Source: Micropruina sonneratiae (GTDB lineage: Bacteria; Actinomycetota; Actinomycetes; Propionibacteriales; Propionibacteriaceae). From it: a DNA stretch of 64,000 nucleotides. The notes below the pieces were generated by a model. That model was given only the letters and a program-made list of their open reading frames with translations. It ran no database searches and was not told the origin of the DNA. This document shows positions 50,019-59,439 of this stretch, piece by piece. The stretch lies in contig NZ_JAPDHX010000001.1 of assembly GCF_025972045.1 (NCBI RefSeq), forward strand, positions 395,181 through 459,180. Reading direction: 5' to 3'. A program made the position numbers and the translations under genes. Position 1 is the stretch's first letter, and each line of letters starts with the position of its first letter.

Positions 50019-52402
50019 CAGGCTCCCTTCGCGAGCAACGCGACCGGCAGAGTGTCGAACAACGTGCCGGTGCTGCCCGAGTGCGCGGTGGCGGTGAGCA
50101 GATCCTGCCAGTCGCCCGGCGGCAGGGCGACAGCGTCCGGACGGGACGCGTGCGCCAACCTGCGGACCACCACCAGCAGCTGCTCGCCGCGGCGGAAGGC
50201 GAGCAGCTCCGGGCCGAGGTCGACGGGTGCGTAGCCGGTGGCGAAGGCGTCCGGCCTGGCCCTCCGTACCCGCAGCACGCGCGACGTGACGAGCAGGATC
50301 TCGTCGGCCAGGTCGCGCGGTTCGGCCCCGGCGTCCAGGGCGGCGAGCCGTTCGGCACTCGCGGCGACGTCGACGTCGGAGCGGTTGTCCGGGTCGACCA
50401 GGGTGAGGTTGAGCAGCTCGGCGCCCTGATAGGTGTCGGGGACGCCGGGCAGGGTCAGCTGCACCAGCTTCTGGGCCAGGGTGACGGTGCGGATCGGCTC
50501 GGCGGCGGCCTCGACGGCCTCGGCGATGGCGGTGGCCAGCTCCGAGCCGGCGAGCGCCTCAGCCCCCAATGCCTGAACGCGTTGCTCGTAGTCGTCGTCG
50601 GGTTGCAGCCAACTGGTGCGCTGCTTACCCTCGCGCAGCGCCTTGGTCAGGTAGGCCTGCAGGCGTTCGGTGGTCAACGGGGTGGCGCCGGCGACGGTCT
50701 GCCAGACCAGGTGGCCGGTGGCGGCGTCCACCCCGTGCCGCGCGGACGCCTCACGGCCCAGAGCGGACAGCCGGCGCCACGCAGTCTCGTCGCCGGCCAG
50801 CGCCAGCAGCCTCGCCCGGACGTCCTCGCTGCGTTTGGTGTCATGGGTCGAGAGCGTGGTCAGGCCCAGCGGCCAGTGCGCGGCCTGGTGCGTCGCCCAC
50901 GCGTGCAGCTCGGCCACGCCGGGATGCTCACCGGTGGCCGGGTCGGCGCCCACCTCGTTCAGCGCCACCAGCCGGTGCCAGCGGTAGAAGGTGGTGTCCT
51001 CTATGCCCTTGGCCATCACCGGTCCGGTGGTTTGCTGGAAGCGCACGCACAGGTCGGACGCCGCCGCCGCGTCGCCGGTGGCGGTCTCGGGCCGTTCCAG
51101 CACCCTGGCCAGCGCGGTCGCGGTCTCGGCCAGGTCGGGCCGGGTGGCAACCGCCCGGCGTAGCGCGGCCCGCAGCGGTTCGACCAGGTCGGCGTCCGGC
51201 TCGACCCCGGGGGTGACGTAGGCACGGTACACGTGGAGTTGCACGAGCAGTTCGGCCAGGGCGGCCCGCAGCAGGGTGGCGTCCAGGTCGGGCAGCGCGG
51301 ACACGGCGGCCCGGTGCAGCCGGTTCAGCTCGGGTTGCAGCAGCTGGGCCAGCACCTGGCGCTTGGACGCCTCGGTGACGACCTCGAGCGACGGTTCGCC
51401 GCCGGTCGCCGCCCACGCCTCGCTCACGGCCGGGACCGTGCCCGGGTCGACCAGGGCGGTGCCGAGCACGGCCGCGGCGTCGTAGCCGGTGGTGCCGTGG
51501 CACGCCCAGGCGGGCAGCCGCTCGTCGCCCTCGAGGATCTTCTCCACCCAGATCGGGGTGCCCGGCCGGCAGCCGGCCGCGAGCCTGGCCAGGTAGCCCT
51601 CGGGGTCGGCGAGGCCGTCTGGATGGTCGACCCGGAACGCGTCGATCACCCCCGCGTGGTGCAGGTCGAGCAGCAGGGCGTGGGTGGCGTCGAACACGTC
51701 CGGCTCCTCGACCCGGACGGCGACCAGCTGGTCCACCTCGAAGAAGCGCCGGTAGTTGAGCACCTGCGCGGCCTCGGTGTGCGACGCCAGCAGCCAGTGC
51801 TGGGCGGCCAGCAGCTCGGCCAGGTCGTCGGTGTCCGGACCGTCCGGCCGCAACGGCAGCACGTGGTCGTAGTAGCGCAGCACCGGCTGCCCGGACGCCG
51901 GGCCTTCGTCGGGGCGTCCGACCTCCACGGTGAGGCTGCCGGCGGCCAACTCGTCGGCCAGCGAGCCGCCCAGCAGCGGCAGCCCGAAGCGGCCGTCCAG
52001 GTGGTCCCAGTCGACGTCGAACCAGTGCGCATGGGCGGCGTTTCGGCCGTGGGTGAGCACGTCCCACAGCGGGGCGTTGCGCCACTGGGGATCGACCAGC
52101 GCCATGTGGTTGGGCACGATGTCGACGGCGATGCCCAGACCGGCCCGGTGCGCCCGCTCGGCGAGTCGCTCGAGCGCCTCACGACCACCCAGTTCGGGGT
52201 TGATCGCGGTGTGGTCGAGCACGTCGTAGCCGTGCAACGAGCCCGGCACGGCGGTCAGGATCGGGGCCAGGTACAGGTGGCTGACGCCGAGGTCGGCGAG
52301 GTACGGCACGGCGGCCGCGGCGTCGTCGAGGGTGAAGCCGCGATGCAGCTGCAGTCGGTAGGTGGCGGTGAACGGGGTGGCTGTGGCAGTCACCCGGGTC
52401 AT
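50018..52402 (-). CDS. treY: Maltooligosyl trehalose synthase
   Basis: This 794-residue GH13 enzyme converts the reducing end of maltodextrins into a trehalose unit. It starts TATYRLQLHRGFTLDDAAAA and SHLYLAPILTAVPGSLHGYD. Catalytic regions are FRVDHPDGLADPEGYL (nucleophile D) and PIWVEKILEGDERLP (acid E). GIEDTTFYRWHRLVALNEVG and STHDTKRSEDVRAR are also hallmarks of TreY. ATG at 52402 is preferred because the conserved family start follows at once. It is the first gene of the treYZ operon and is divergent from the ABC-F gene. Confidence 0.95.
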   Translation of the reverse strand: MTRVTATATPFTATYRLQLHRGFTLDDAAAAVPYLADLGVSHLYLAPILTAVPGSLHGYDVLDHTAINPELGGREALERLAERAHRAGLGIAVDIVPNHMALVDPQWRNAPLWDVLTHGRNAAHAHWFDVDWDHLDGRFGLPLLGGSLADELAAGSLTVEVGRPDEGPASGQPVLRYYDHVLPLRPDGPDTDDLAELLAAQHWLLASHTEAAQVLNYRRFFEVDQLVAVRVEEPDVFDATHALLLDLHHAGVIDAFRVDHPDGLADPEGYLARLAAGCRPGTPIWVEKILEGDERLPAWACHGTTGYDAAAVLGTALVDPGTVPAVSEAWAATGGEPSLEVVTEASKRQVLAQLLQPELNRLHRAAVSALPDLDATLLRAALAELLVQLHVYRAYVTPGVEPDADLVEPLRAALRRAVATRPDLAETATALARVLERPETATGDAAAASDLCVRFQQTTGPVMAKGIEDTTFYRWHRLVALNEVGADPATGEHPGVAELHAWATHQAAHWPLGLTTLSTHDTKRSEDVRARLLALAGDETAWRRLSALGREASARHGVDAATGHLVWQTVAGATPLTTERLQAYLTKALREGKQRTSWLQPDDDYEQRVQALGAEALAGSELATAIAEAVEAAAEPIRTVTLAQKLVQLTLPGVPDTYQGAELLNLTLVDPDNRSDVDVAASAERLAALDAGAEPRDLADEILLVTSRVLRVRRARPDAFATGYAPVDLGPELLAFRRGEQLLVVVRRLAHASRPDAVALPPGDWQDLLTATAHSGSTGTLFDTLPVALLAKGA

Positions 52403-52493
52403 TCTGGCAAGGATCCGAGCCGCCTGGCCACCGGTACCGCCCACGGTCACCCTTGGGGAGGGGGCGCAGCCGCCGGAGCCCTAGGCTGGGCGG

Positions 52494-54272
52494 GTGGCTT
52501 TCCTGCTCGGCGCCGAGGATGTGCACCTCGAATACCCGACCCGGGTCGTGCTCGACTCGATCACGCTCGGGGTGAACGAGGGCGACCGGATCGGCGTGGT
52601 CGGGCGCAACGGTGACGGCAAGTCCACCCTGCTGCGGTTGCTCGCCGGTGACCTCGAACCCGACGCCGGCCGGATCACCCGGCGCGGCGGCGTCCGGGTC
52701 GGCATGCTGAACCAGGCCGACACCCTGCCCGCCGGCGCCACGGTGCGCTCGGCGGTCGTGGGCGCGGCGGCCGAGCACGTCTGGGCGTCCGACCCGAGGA
52801 TCAGGGACGTGCTGGCCGGGCTGGTCGGCGACCTGGAGTTCGACGCGGTCGTCGACACGCTCAGCGGCGGGCAGCGGCGCCGGGTCGCCCTGGCCGCGCT
52901 GCTGGCGGGCGACTGGGACGTGCTGGCCCTCGACGAGCCGACCAACCACCTCGACGTGGAGGGCATCAACTGGCTGGCCGGTCACCTGAAGGGGCGTTGG
53001 GCCGGCAACGCGGGCGGCCTGCTGCTGGTCACCCACGACCGGTGGTTCCTCGACGAGGTGGCGACCGCCACCTGGGAGGTGCACGACCGGATCGTCGAGC
53101 CGTTCGAGGGCGGCTACGCCGCCTACGTGCTGCAGCGGGTCGAGCGCGACCGCCAGGCCGCCGCCGTCGAAGCCAAGCGGCAGAACCTGATGCGCAAGGA
53201 GCTGGCCTGGCTGCGCCGGGGGGCCCCGGCCCGCACCGCCAAGCCCAAGTTCCGCATCGACGCCGCCAACGTGCTGATCGAGGACGTGCCGCCGCCCCGG
53301 GACCGGCTCGAACTCAACCGGCTGGCCACCGCCCGGCTGGGAAAGGACGTGGTCGATCTGCTCGACGCGGGCGTCACGTTCGGCGAGCACGAGGTGCTGC
53401 GCGACGTCGAGTGGCGGATCGCGCCCGGCGAGCGGACCGCGATCCTGGGCGCCAACGGCGCCGGCAAGTCGACGCTGCTCGGGCTCGTCGCCGGCACCGT
53501 GCAACCCACTGCGGGCCGGGTCAAGCGGGGCAGGACGGTCAAGCTCGGCGTCCTCGACCAACAGTTCCAACAGCTCGCGGCGATCGCCGGCGACCGCGTC
53601 CGCGAGGTGCTGGCCCGCACCCGGACCAGTTATGTGGTCGAGGGTCGTGAGCTGACCCCGGCGCAGCTGCTGGAGCGGCTCGGCTTCGCCCGCGAGCACC
53701 TGTCGGCGCGGGTGGGCGAGCTGTCCGGCGGACAGAAGCGCCGCCTGCAGTTGCTGCTGGTGCTGCTCGACGAGCCCAACGTGCTGATCCTCGACGAGCC
53801 GTCGAACGACGTCGACACCGACATGTTGACCGCGCTGGAGGATCTGCTCGACTCGTGGCCGGGCACGCTGCTGGTGGTGTCGCACGACCGCTACCTGATC
53901 GAGCGGGTCACCGATCAGCAGTACGCCATCCTGGACGGACGCCTGCGGCACCTGCCCGGTGGGGTGGACGAGTACCTGCGGCTGCGGGCCGACGCCGGAT
54001 CGGCCCGACGCGCCAGCGCCGCCCCCACGCCGGCGGCGACCGCCGAACTCTCCGGTGCCGAGTTGCGGGCCGCGCAGAAGGAACTGGCGTCGGTGGAGCG
54101 GCGAATCGCGCGACTGAGCGACGAGATCGTCCGGGCCGAACACGCCCTGGCCGATCACGATCACTCCGACTACGTGGGCCTGTCGGAGGCCATGGCACGG
54201 ATCGGTGATCGGCGCAGCCGATTGGCCGACCTCGAGGAGCGTTGGCTGGAGCTGTCCGAGTTTGTCGACTGA
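52494..54272 (+). CDS. ABC-F family ATPase
   Basis: This 592-residue soluble protein has two ABC ATPase domains and no membrane part. Domain 1 has Walker A GRNGDGKST, signature LSGGQRRRV and Walker B VLALDEPTNHLD. Domain 2 has GANGAGKST, LSGGQKRRL and VLILDEPSNDVD. The inter-domain linker (residues about 215-270, RDRQAAAVEAKRQNLMRKEL) is the ribosome-contacting region of ABC-F proteins. A C-terminal coiled coil (about 515-590, SGAELRAAQKELASVERRIA) resembles the Uup type. It probably acts on ribosomes. GTG start; divergent from treY. Confidence 0.93.
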   Translation: MAFLLGAEDVHLEYPTRVVLDSITLGVNEGDRIGVVGRNGDGKSTLLRLLAGDLEPDAGRITRRGGVRVGMLNQADTLPAGATVRSAVVGAAAEHVWASDPRIRDVLAGLVGDLEFDAVVDTLSGGQRRRVALAALLAGDWDVLALDEPTNHLDVEGINWLAGHLKGRWAGNAGGLLLVTHDRWFLDEVATATWEVHDRIVEPFEGGYAAYVLQRVERDRQAAAVEAKRQNLMRKELAWLRRGAPARTAKPKFRIDAANVLIEDVPPPRDRLELNRLATARLGKDVVDLLDAGVTFGEHEVLRDVEWRIAPGERTAILGANGAGKSTLLGLVAGTVQPTAGRVKRGRTVKLGVLDQQFQQLAAIAGDRVREVLARTRTSYVVEGRELTPAQLLERLGFAREHLSARVGELSGGQKRRLQLLLVLLDEPNVLILDEPSNDVDTDMLTALEDLLDSWPGTLLVVSHDRYLIERVTDQQYAILDGRLRHLPGGVDEYLRLRADAGSARRASAAPTPAATAELSGAELRAAQKELASVERRIARLSDEIVRAEHALADHDHSDYVGLSEAMARIGDRRSRLADLEERWLELSEFVD

Positions 54273-54355
54273 GCCCGTGCCGACGGCCTTCGCGTCGCCC
54301 TGGACGTGCCCCACCGAGGGTGCGAACCCAGTGTCGAAACGCACGGAGACGGGCC

Positions 54356-54377
54356 AAAGTTCAGGTACCTTAACTTT
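54356..54377. promoter_or_regulatory. Palindromic metal-repressor operator over the mntH promoter
   Basis: A 22-bp dyad with arms AAAGTT and AACTTT around AGGTACCT has a single mismatched pair. It ends one base before the mntH start codon region and covers a TACCTT -10 (54366-54371) that lies 7 nt before the ATG at 54379. The DtxR/MntR-family repressor encoded by the second gene of the operon is the likely ligand, which would give manganese-responsive autoregulation. Confidence 0.78.
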
Positions 54378-54378
54378 T

Positions 54379-55614
54379 ATGAGTGTCGGGCCCCTGGTGT
54401 CGCGGGCCCGCGCCCACCGGCCGTTGCACTGGCTGCTGGGACCGGCGTTCGTCGCGGCCATCGCCTACGTGGATCCCGGCAACGTGGCCGCCAACCTCAC
54501 CGCCGGGGCGCAGTACGGCTACCTGCTGGTGTGGGTGCTGGTCGCCGCGAACGGAATGGCGGTGCTGATCCAATACCTGTCGGCCAAGCTCGGCCTGGTG
54601 ACCGGGCGCAGCCTGCCGGAGTTGCTCGGCGCCCGACTGGGCCGGACGCCGCGGCTGCTGTTCTGGGGCCAGGCGGAGATCGTCGCCGCCGCCACGGACC
54701 TGGCCGAAGTCATCGGCGGCGCGCTCGCCCTGTACATCCTGTTCGGGGTGCCGCTGCCGCTGGGCGGGCTGATCGTCGGGGCCTTGTCGATGGCGCTGCT
54801 GGCCGTGCAGTCCCGCCGCGGGCAGCGTCCGTTCGAGTTCGTCGTGATCGGGCTGCTGGCCGTGATCACCGTCGGCTTCGGCTCGGGGCTGCTCTTCAGT
54901 CCCGTCGACTGGGGCGCCGCGGCGGCCGGCCTGGTGCCGCGCTTCGCCGGCGTCGAGACGGTGCTGCTGGCCGCCGGCATGCTGGGCGCCACGGTGATGC
55001 CGCACGCCATCTACCTGCATTCGTCGCTGGCCGTCGACCGGCACGGGGCCACCGGCGCCGAGTGGGTGCCACGACTGCTGCGGGCCACCCGGTGGGACGT
55101 CGTGCTGTCGCTGCTGGTGGCGGGCACGGTCAACATCGCGATGCTGCTGCTGGCGGCGTCGGCGTTGCAGGGCGTGTCCGGCACCGACTCGATCATCGGG
55201 GCGCACGCCGCGATCAGCAACGCACTGGGTCCGGCCGTCGGGATCATCTTCGGCATCGGACTGCTCGCCTCGGGGCTGGCCTCGACATCGGTGGGCAGCT
55301 ACGCCGGCGCCTCGATCATGGCGGGGCTGCTCAGGGTCAAGGTGCCGTTGCTGGTGCGCCGGGCGATCACCCTGATCCCCGCACTCATCGTGCTCAGCAT
55401 CGGCGTCGAGCCGACCTGGGCGCTGGTGTTCAGCCAGGTGCTGCTCAGCGTCGGCATCCCGTTCGCGGTCGTTCCGCTGCTGCGGCTGACCAACGACGCC
55501 GAACTGATGGGTGAGTTCGCCAACGGCACCCTCACCCGGATCGTGGCCTGGCTGGTGGTGGGGCTGATCGTGGCGCTGAACGTGGCACTGCTGGCCCTCA
55601 CGGTGGCCGGATGA
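54379..55614 (+). CDS. mntH: Nramp-family divalent metal (manganese) transporter
   Basis: The 411-residue integral membrane protein has about eleven transmembrane helices. The first helix holds the metal-binding YVDPGNVAAN, and helix 6 holds MLGATVMPHAIYLHSS. The PGN and MPH residues bind the metal and set Mn/Fe selectivity. It imports manganese by proton symport. ATG at 54379 is directly after the palindromic operator; the frame continues upstream but runs into the ABC-F gene end. It overlaps the mntR start by 4 nt (ATGA). Confidence 0.95.
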   Translation: MSVGPLVSRARAHRPLHWLLGPAFVAAIAYVDPGNVAANLTAGAQYGYLLVWVLVAANGMAVLIQYLSAKLGLVTGRSLPELLGARLGRTPRLLFWGQAEIVAAATDLAEVIGGALALYILFGVPLPLGGLIVGALSMALLAVQSRRGQRPFEFVVIGLLAVITVGFGSGLLFSPVDWGAAAAGLVPRFAGVETVLLAAGMLGATVMPHAIYLHSSLAVDRHGATGAEWVPRLLRATRWDVVLSLLVAGTVNIAMLLLAASALQGVSGTDSIIGAHAAISNALGPAVGIIFGIGLLASGLASTSVGSYAGASIMAGLLRVKVPLLVRRAITLIPALIVLSIGVEPTWALVFSQVLLSVGIPFAVVPLLRLTNDAELMGEFANGTLTRIVAWLVVGLIVALNVALLALTVAG

Positions 55615-56243
55615 CCGGCGTCGACGACCTCACGCCGGTGGCCCAGGACTACCTGAAGGTCATCTGGTCGGCGACCGAGTGGGGCGACCCGCCGATCACC
55701 TCCAAGGGGCTCGCCGCGCGGTTGCACACGTCGGCGGCCGGGGTGACCGACATGGTGAAGCGGCTGGCGGGTCAGGGGCTGGTCGACTACGAGTCGTACC
55801 GACCGGTGCGGCTCACCCCGGCCGGCGAGCGGCTCGCGGTGGCGATGGTGCGCCGGCACCGGCTGATCGAGACGTTCCTGGTCCGGATGCTCGGCTACGA
55901 CTGGGCCGAGGTGCACGACGAGGCCGAGGCGCTCGAGCACGCGGCGTCCGAGCAACTGATCGAGCGGATCGATGCGCTGCTGGGCCATCCGGCGGCCGAC
56001 CCGCACGGCGACCCGATCCCGGGCGCCGACGGCACCCTGCGCAGGCCGGACGCGATGCGGCCGGGCGAGGCGCAGGGGCCGTGCACGGTGGTGCGGGTCT
56101 CGGACGCCGACCCGGCGATCCTGGCCCGCTGCCGCGACCTGGGCATCGTGCCGGGGGCCACGGTGCTGGCGGCCGAGGTGCCCGCCGAGCTGGCGTCCGC
56201 AGTGTGGGTCGAGCCGGTCAGCGGCCGCGCATCGCCCTGTTGA
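55611..56243 (+). CDS. mntR: DtxR/MntR-family metal-dependent repressor
   Basis: This 210-residue protein has an N-terminal winged helix (VAQDYLKVIWSATEWGDPPI, TSAAGVTDMVKRLAGQGLVD) and a dimerisation/metal-binding domain (MVRRHRLIETFLVRMLGYDW, VHDEAEALEHAASEQLIERI). A C-terminal SH3-like FeoA domain (about 145-205, ARCRDLGIVPGATVLAAEVP) completes it. Metal ligands (M, E, H) are in the expected positions. Being in the mntH operon with a palindrome over the promoter supports a manganese sensor rather than the main iron regulator. Its last 26 bp overlap the convergent DUF4191 gene. Confidence 0.92.
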   Translation: MTGVDDLTPVAQDYLKVIWSATEWGDPPITSKGLAARLHTSAAGVTDMVKRLAGQGLVDYESYRPVRLTPAGERLAVAMVRRHRLIETFLVRMLGYDWAEVHDEAEALEHAASEQLIERIDALLGHPAADPHGDPIPGADGTLRRPDAMRPGEAQGPCTVVRVSDADPAILARCRDLGIVPGATVLAAEVPAELASAVWVEPVSGRASPC

Positions 56244-56979
56244 CGCCCTTCATGGTGGGCATCGGCCCGCGCGGCACCGGCATCTTGGGACGCATGGCGT
56301 CCAGTGCCCGCAGCCGCTGCTTCACCTCGGTGAGCTGCTGCGGCTGCATCGCCTTGGGCAGCTTCTCCAGGTGCTTCTGCAGGTGGTCGAGCGGCACCTG
56401 GCCCTGGTCCTTGCCGACCATCACCTGGGTCACCGGGACGCCGTAGGCGACCTGCTCGTGCTTCTTCGCCTCGGTGCCGAGCAACGCCCGGGCACGGGCG
56501 GGAGTGCCCTCGGCGATCAGCACCACCCCGGGCGGGCCGACCACCCGGTGCACGACGTCCATCTGCCGGGTCGCGGCGATGCCGAGCTCGTAGGTCCACT
56601 TGCGTTTGTTGAGCAGTTGCAGGGCGACCTCGGACGAGCCCGCCTGCCCCTCGTAGCGCTTGTAGTTGGCCTTCTTCACCCGCCAGGTGAGCACGTACAG
56701 CGCGCCGACCAGGGCGAACATGAGGCCGGTGATCAGCCACAGCCACCACGGCTGCAGCCACAACCCGAGCAGCACGCACAGCAGGACCGGCCCGGCGGTG
56801 GCGGCCAGAGTCCACCACTTCAGCTCGGGGTCGATCTCGTTGGTGCGCTTGTACGCCTCGATGATCTGCCGCACCCTGCCCCAGTCACGGGGGTCGTCGG
56901 AGTTCTTCTTCCGCAGCTTCTCGGCCCGGCGTTCGGCCTTCTGCTTGGCGGCGAGCTCCTTCGCCTTGTCACTGGCCAT
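56218..56979 (-). CDS. DUF4191 membrane protein
   Basis: The 253-residue protein has a lysine-rich N-terminal helix ([20 protein letters not shown]), two closely spaced transmembrane helices (about residues 56-73 and 78-97) and a basic cytoplasmic domain ending [15 protein letters not shown]. It matches the DUF4191 family (Rv2219-like), found next to lipA across actinobacteria. The function is unknown. Its start lies inside the 3' end of lipA (11-bp overlap), so it is co-translated with lipA. Its 3' end overlaps mntR on the other strand by 26 bp. Confidence 0.9.
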   Translation of the reverse strand: MASDKAKELAAKQKAERRAEKLRKKNSDDPRDWGRVRQIIEAYKRTNEIDPELKWWTLAATAGPVLLCVLLGLWLQPWWLWLITGLMFALVGALYVLTWRVKKANYKRYEGQAGSSEVALQLLNKRKWTYELGIAATRQMDVVHRVVGPPGVVLIAEGTPARARALLGTEAKKHEQVAYGVPVTQVMVGKDQGQVPLDHLQKHLEKLPKAMQPQQLTEVKQRLRALDAMRPKMPVPRGPMPTMKGVNRAMRGR

Positions 56980-58030
56980 GCGAACTCCCGTCGATCGTGG
57001 CGGTGATGCGGACGCCGGCGGCGCCGTTCGCGCCCGCGGAGCCGTTGGTCCTGGTGGCGTCCCGGTCGCGACGGCGGCGCGACTCCAGCGCCGTGCGGTA
57101 GAGGCGTCCGGCCCGGTACGAGGAGCGGACGAGCGGCCCGGACAGCACGCCCGGGTAGCCGATCTCGGTGGCCTCCGCCTCGAGTTCGGCGAACTCCTCG
57201 GGGGTCACCCAGCGGTCGATCGGGTGGTGCCGCACCGAGGGGCGCAGGTACTGGGTGATGGTGATCAGCTCTGTGCCCGCGTCGTACAGGTCGCGCAGCG
57301 CCTGGGAGATCTCCTCGCGAGTCTCACCCATGCCGAGGATCAGGTTCGACTTGGTGACCAGGCCCTCCTCGCGCGACCAACGCAGCACCTCGAGCGAACG
57401 GTCGTAGCTGAAGCCTGGCCGGATCCGCCGGAAGATCCGCGGCACCGTCTCGACGTTGTGCGCGAACACCTCGGGACGGGTGTCGAACAGCTGCTGCAGC
57501 AGGTGCCGGTGACCGGAGAAGTCGGGGGCGAGCATCTCGACCCCGACGCCGGGGTTGACCTGGTGGATCTGCCGGATCGTCTCGGAGTACAGCCAGGCGC
57601 CCTCGTCCTCGAGGTCGTCACGGCACACCCCGGTGACCGTGGCGTAGCGCAGCCCCATCTTCTGCACGCTCTCGGCGACCCGCAGCGGCTCGCCCCGGTC
57701 GTAGCCCGACGGCTTGCGGGATTCGATCTGGCAGAAGTCGCAGCGCCGGGTGCAGGAGTCGCCGCCGATCAGGAAGGTGGCCTCCTTGTCCTCCCAGCAC
57801 TCGTAGATGTTGGGGCAGCCGGCCTCCTGGCAGACGGTGTGCAGCTCCTCGTCGTTGACCAGTTTCATCAGGCCGCGGTACTCGGGACCCATCCGCGCGG
57901 TGGTGCGGATCCACGGCGGCTTGCGCTCGATCGGGGTCTGGGAGTTGCGCACCTCGAGCCGCAGCAACCGTCGCCCGGCGGGCGGCGTGGTCGGCGGCCT
58001 GGGGGTGACGGCGTCGTCTGCAAGGGTCAC
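56969..58030 (-). CDS. lipA: Lipoyl synthase
   Basis: This 353-residue radical SAM enzyme inserts two sulfurs into octanoyl groups on lipoyl domains. The auxiliary cluster cysteines are 67, 72 and 78 ([13 protein letters not shown]) and the radical SAM cysteines are 93, 97 and 100 (CTRRCDFC). The C-terminal serine ligand of the auxiliary cluster is in [13 protein letters not shown]. An extra tail of about 25 residues follows. It acts after LipB (next gene upstream, 46-bp gap); the client SucB is encoded about 1.5 kb away. Confidence 0.97.
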   Translation of the reverse strand: MTLADDAVTPRPPTTPPAGRRLLRLEVRNSQTPIERKPPWIRTTARMGPEYRGLMKLVNDEELHTVCQEAGCPNIYECWEDKEATFLIGGDSCTRRCDFCQIESRKPSGYDRGEPLRVAESVQKMGLRYATVTGVCRDDLEDEGAWLYSETIRQIHQVNPGVGVEMLAPDFSGHRHLLQQLFDTRPEVFAHNVETVPRIFRRIRPGFSYDRSLEVLRWSREEGLVTKSNLILGMGETREEISQALRDLYDAGTELITITQYLRPSVRHHPIDRWVTPEEFAELEAEATEIGYPGVLSGPLVRSSYRAGRLYRTALESRRRRDRDATRTNGSAGANGAAGVRITATIDGSSHGQ

Positions 58031-58075
58031 CCGGCCATCCTATCCCGACTGCCCCGGACGGCTCGGGGCCGGTTC

Positions 58076-58789
58076 TCAGCCGGTGGCGAACTCGGGTGCC
58101 CGGTGGTAGGCACGCAGCGCGAGCAGCTCGCTCAGGTGTGGCTCGAGCGCCTGCGCCACCTCGACCAGGGTGGGGACGGGGGTGCTGAGCTCGGCGGCCA
58201 TCGACGTGACGCCGGCGTCGGCGATGCCGCACGGCACGATGTTGTCGAAGCCGCCCAGCTGGCTGGTCACGTTCAGCGCGAAGCCGTGCATGGTGGTCTG
58301 CTTCGAAACCCTGATGCCGATGGCGGCGATCTTGCGCTCGGGGCGTCCGGACGCTCCGGGCAACCACACCCCGGTGCGGCCCTCCACCCGGCCGGTGTCC
58401 AGCCCGTAGTCGGCCAACACCCGGATCAGCGCCTCCTCGACCCGGCGGACGTAGTCGACGACCCCGACCCCCCGGGGGAGGAACACGATCGGGTAGCCGA
58501 CCAACTGGCCGGGGCCGTGCCAGGTGATCTTGCCGCCCCGGTCGACGTCGACCACCGGGGTGCCGTCGAAGGGGCGTTCGTGCGGCTCGGTGCGGCGTCC
58601 GGCGGTGTAGACCGGTTCGTGCTCGACGTAGAGCACCTGCGGCGGCAGTTCGCCGGAGGCGACCCGGGCGTGGATCTGCCGCTGGTACTCCCAGGTGGGC
58701 AGGTACGGGCTGAGCCGTGGCGGTTCGTCGGTCAGGCCCAGGTACTGGAACTGGGTCGCTCTGGCATCCGCTTCGCGGGGTTCGGGCAC
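58076..58789 (-). CDS. lipB: Octanoyl-ACP:protein N-octanoyltransferase
   Basis: This 237-residue enzyme moves octanoate from acyl carrier protein to lipoyl-domain lysines. Motifs: [20 protein letters not shown] with the RGGxxTxHGPGQ signature, the catalytic lysine in [12 protein letters not shown], and the catalytic cysteine in [18 protein letters not shown] at 58789 ([19 protein letters not shown]) gives a normal length. It is the first gene of the lipB-lipA-DUF4191 operon. The region upstream holds only gene remnants. Confidence 0.96.
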   Translation of the reverse strand: MPEPREADARATQFQYLGLTDEPPRLSPYLPTWEYQRQIHARVASGELPPQVLYVEHEPVYTAGRRTEPHERPFDGTPVVDVDRGGKITWHGPGQLVGYPIVFLPRGVGVVDYVRRVEEALIRVLADYGLDTGRVEGRTGVWLPGASGRPERKIAAIGIRVSKQTTMHGFALNVTSQLGGFDNIVPCGIADAGVTSMAAELSTPVPTLVEVAQALEPHLSELLALRAYHRAPEFATG

Positions 58790-58808
58790 GCGGCGAGTCT
58801 ATGCCCGC

Positions 58809-59015
58809 TCACGGGTGCGCCGGCATCGGCGTCAGGCCGGGGCGGGCCGGGCCCGACGCCTCCTCGAGCGGCAGCAGGGCGACCTGGGCGTCGGCGGCCA
58901 GCGCGAGCAGGTCGTCGTCGTGGCTGATCAGCAGCACGACGGCCCCGGCGGCGGCGATGGCTCGGAGTTGATCGGCGATCGAGAGCAGGTGCCGCCGGTC
59001 CACCCCCAAATGTGC
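58809..59015 (-). pseudogene. C-terminal fragment of an ABC transporter ATPase
   Basis: The minus strand encodes AAHLGVDRRHLLSIADQLRA and VVLLISHDDDLLALAADAQV, which are the D-loop region and the H-loop (switch histidine) of an ABC ATPase, ending about 30 residues later in a plausible C-terminus. Walker A, signature and Walker B are missing. At about 59015-59035 the similarity stops and an unrelated remnant begins on the other strand. The join marks a deletion or insertion breakpoint. Confidence 0.65.
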
Positions 59016-59033
59016 TGCGACTGGGCGACCCTC

Positions 59034-59310
59034 GCCGCGAGTCGGTCCCTGGAATTCAGGACGGCACTGACGTTCGACGCCTGGCAACTGCCGCTGGAAC
59101 CCCAGTTCGAGGTGCCCGGCACCGGCTACCGGCGGACGGCCGGATCGTCGGCACCCGGGTACTGGTCGAGGCGGACGGGCGTGGCAGGTACGAACTGCGG
59201 CGCCGGGCTGGAAGATCGTGCGGGTGACTCACGAGCTGCTCGACCGGCCAGCGCTCCTGCTGGCCCGCAGCCGCCGCAGCCTTGAGTTGGCACGTCGGGC
59301 CGCGACCTGA
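59034..59310 (+). pseudogene. Remnant of the AbiEi/nuclease-like gene family
   Basis: Three pieces in different frames line up with the C-terminal part of the intact gene at 22 kb. SLEFRTALTFDAWQLPLEPQ and FEVPGTGYR match its SPLESRTAYVFDCWG and PQFDVPGTNYR. ADGRIVGTRVLVEADGRGRYE matches ADGRIRGTRVLVECDG. WKIVRVTHELLDRP matches WEVVRVTTDLLDER, with the stop near 59310. The N-terminal half is absent and at least two frameshifts are needed. The rest of the gap to the sucB terminator shows nothing recognisable. Confidence 0.78.
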
Positions 59311-59439
59311 CGCACCCCCGGCTGGAACCGTGACGCCGACTGCCGGTTACCGGCGCCGATGCCGCTCTGCAGACCGCCACCGCTGCGCTGTCCCGGCAAT
59401 GGCGTCCGACCACGTGATCCGGCGCACCCCGGACGCCGC

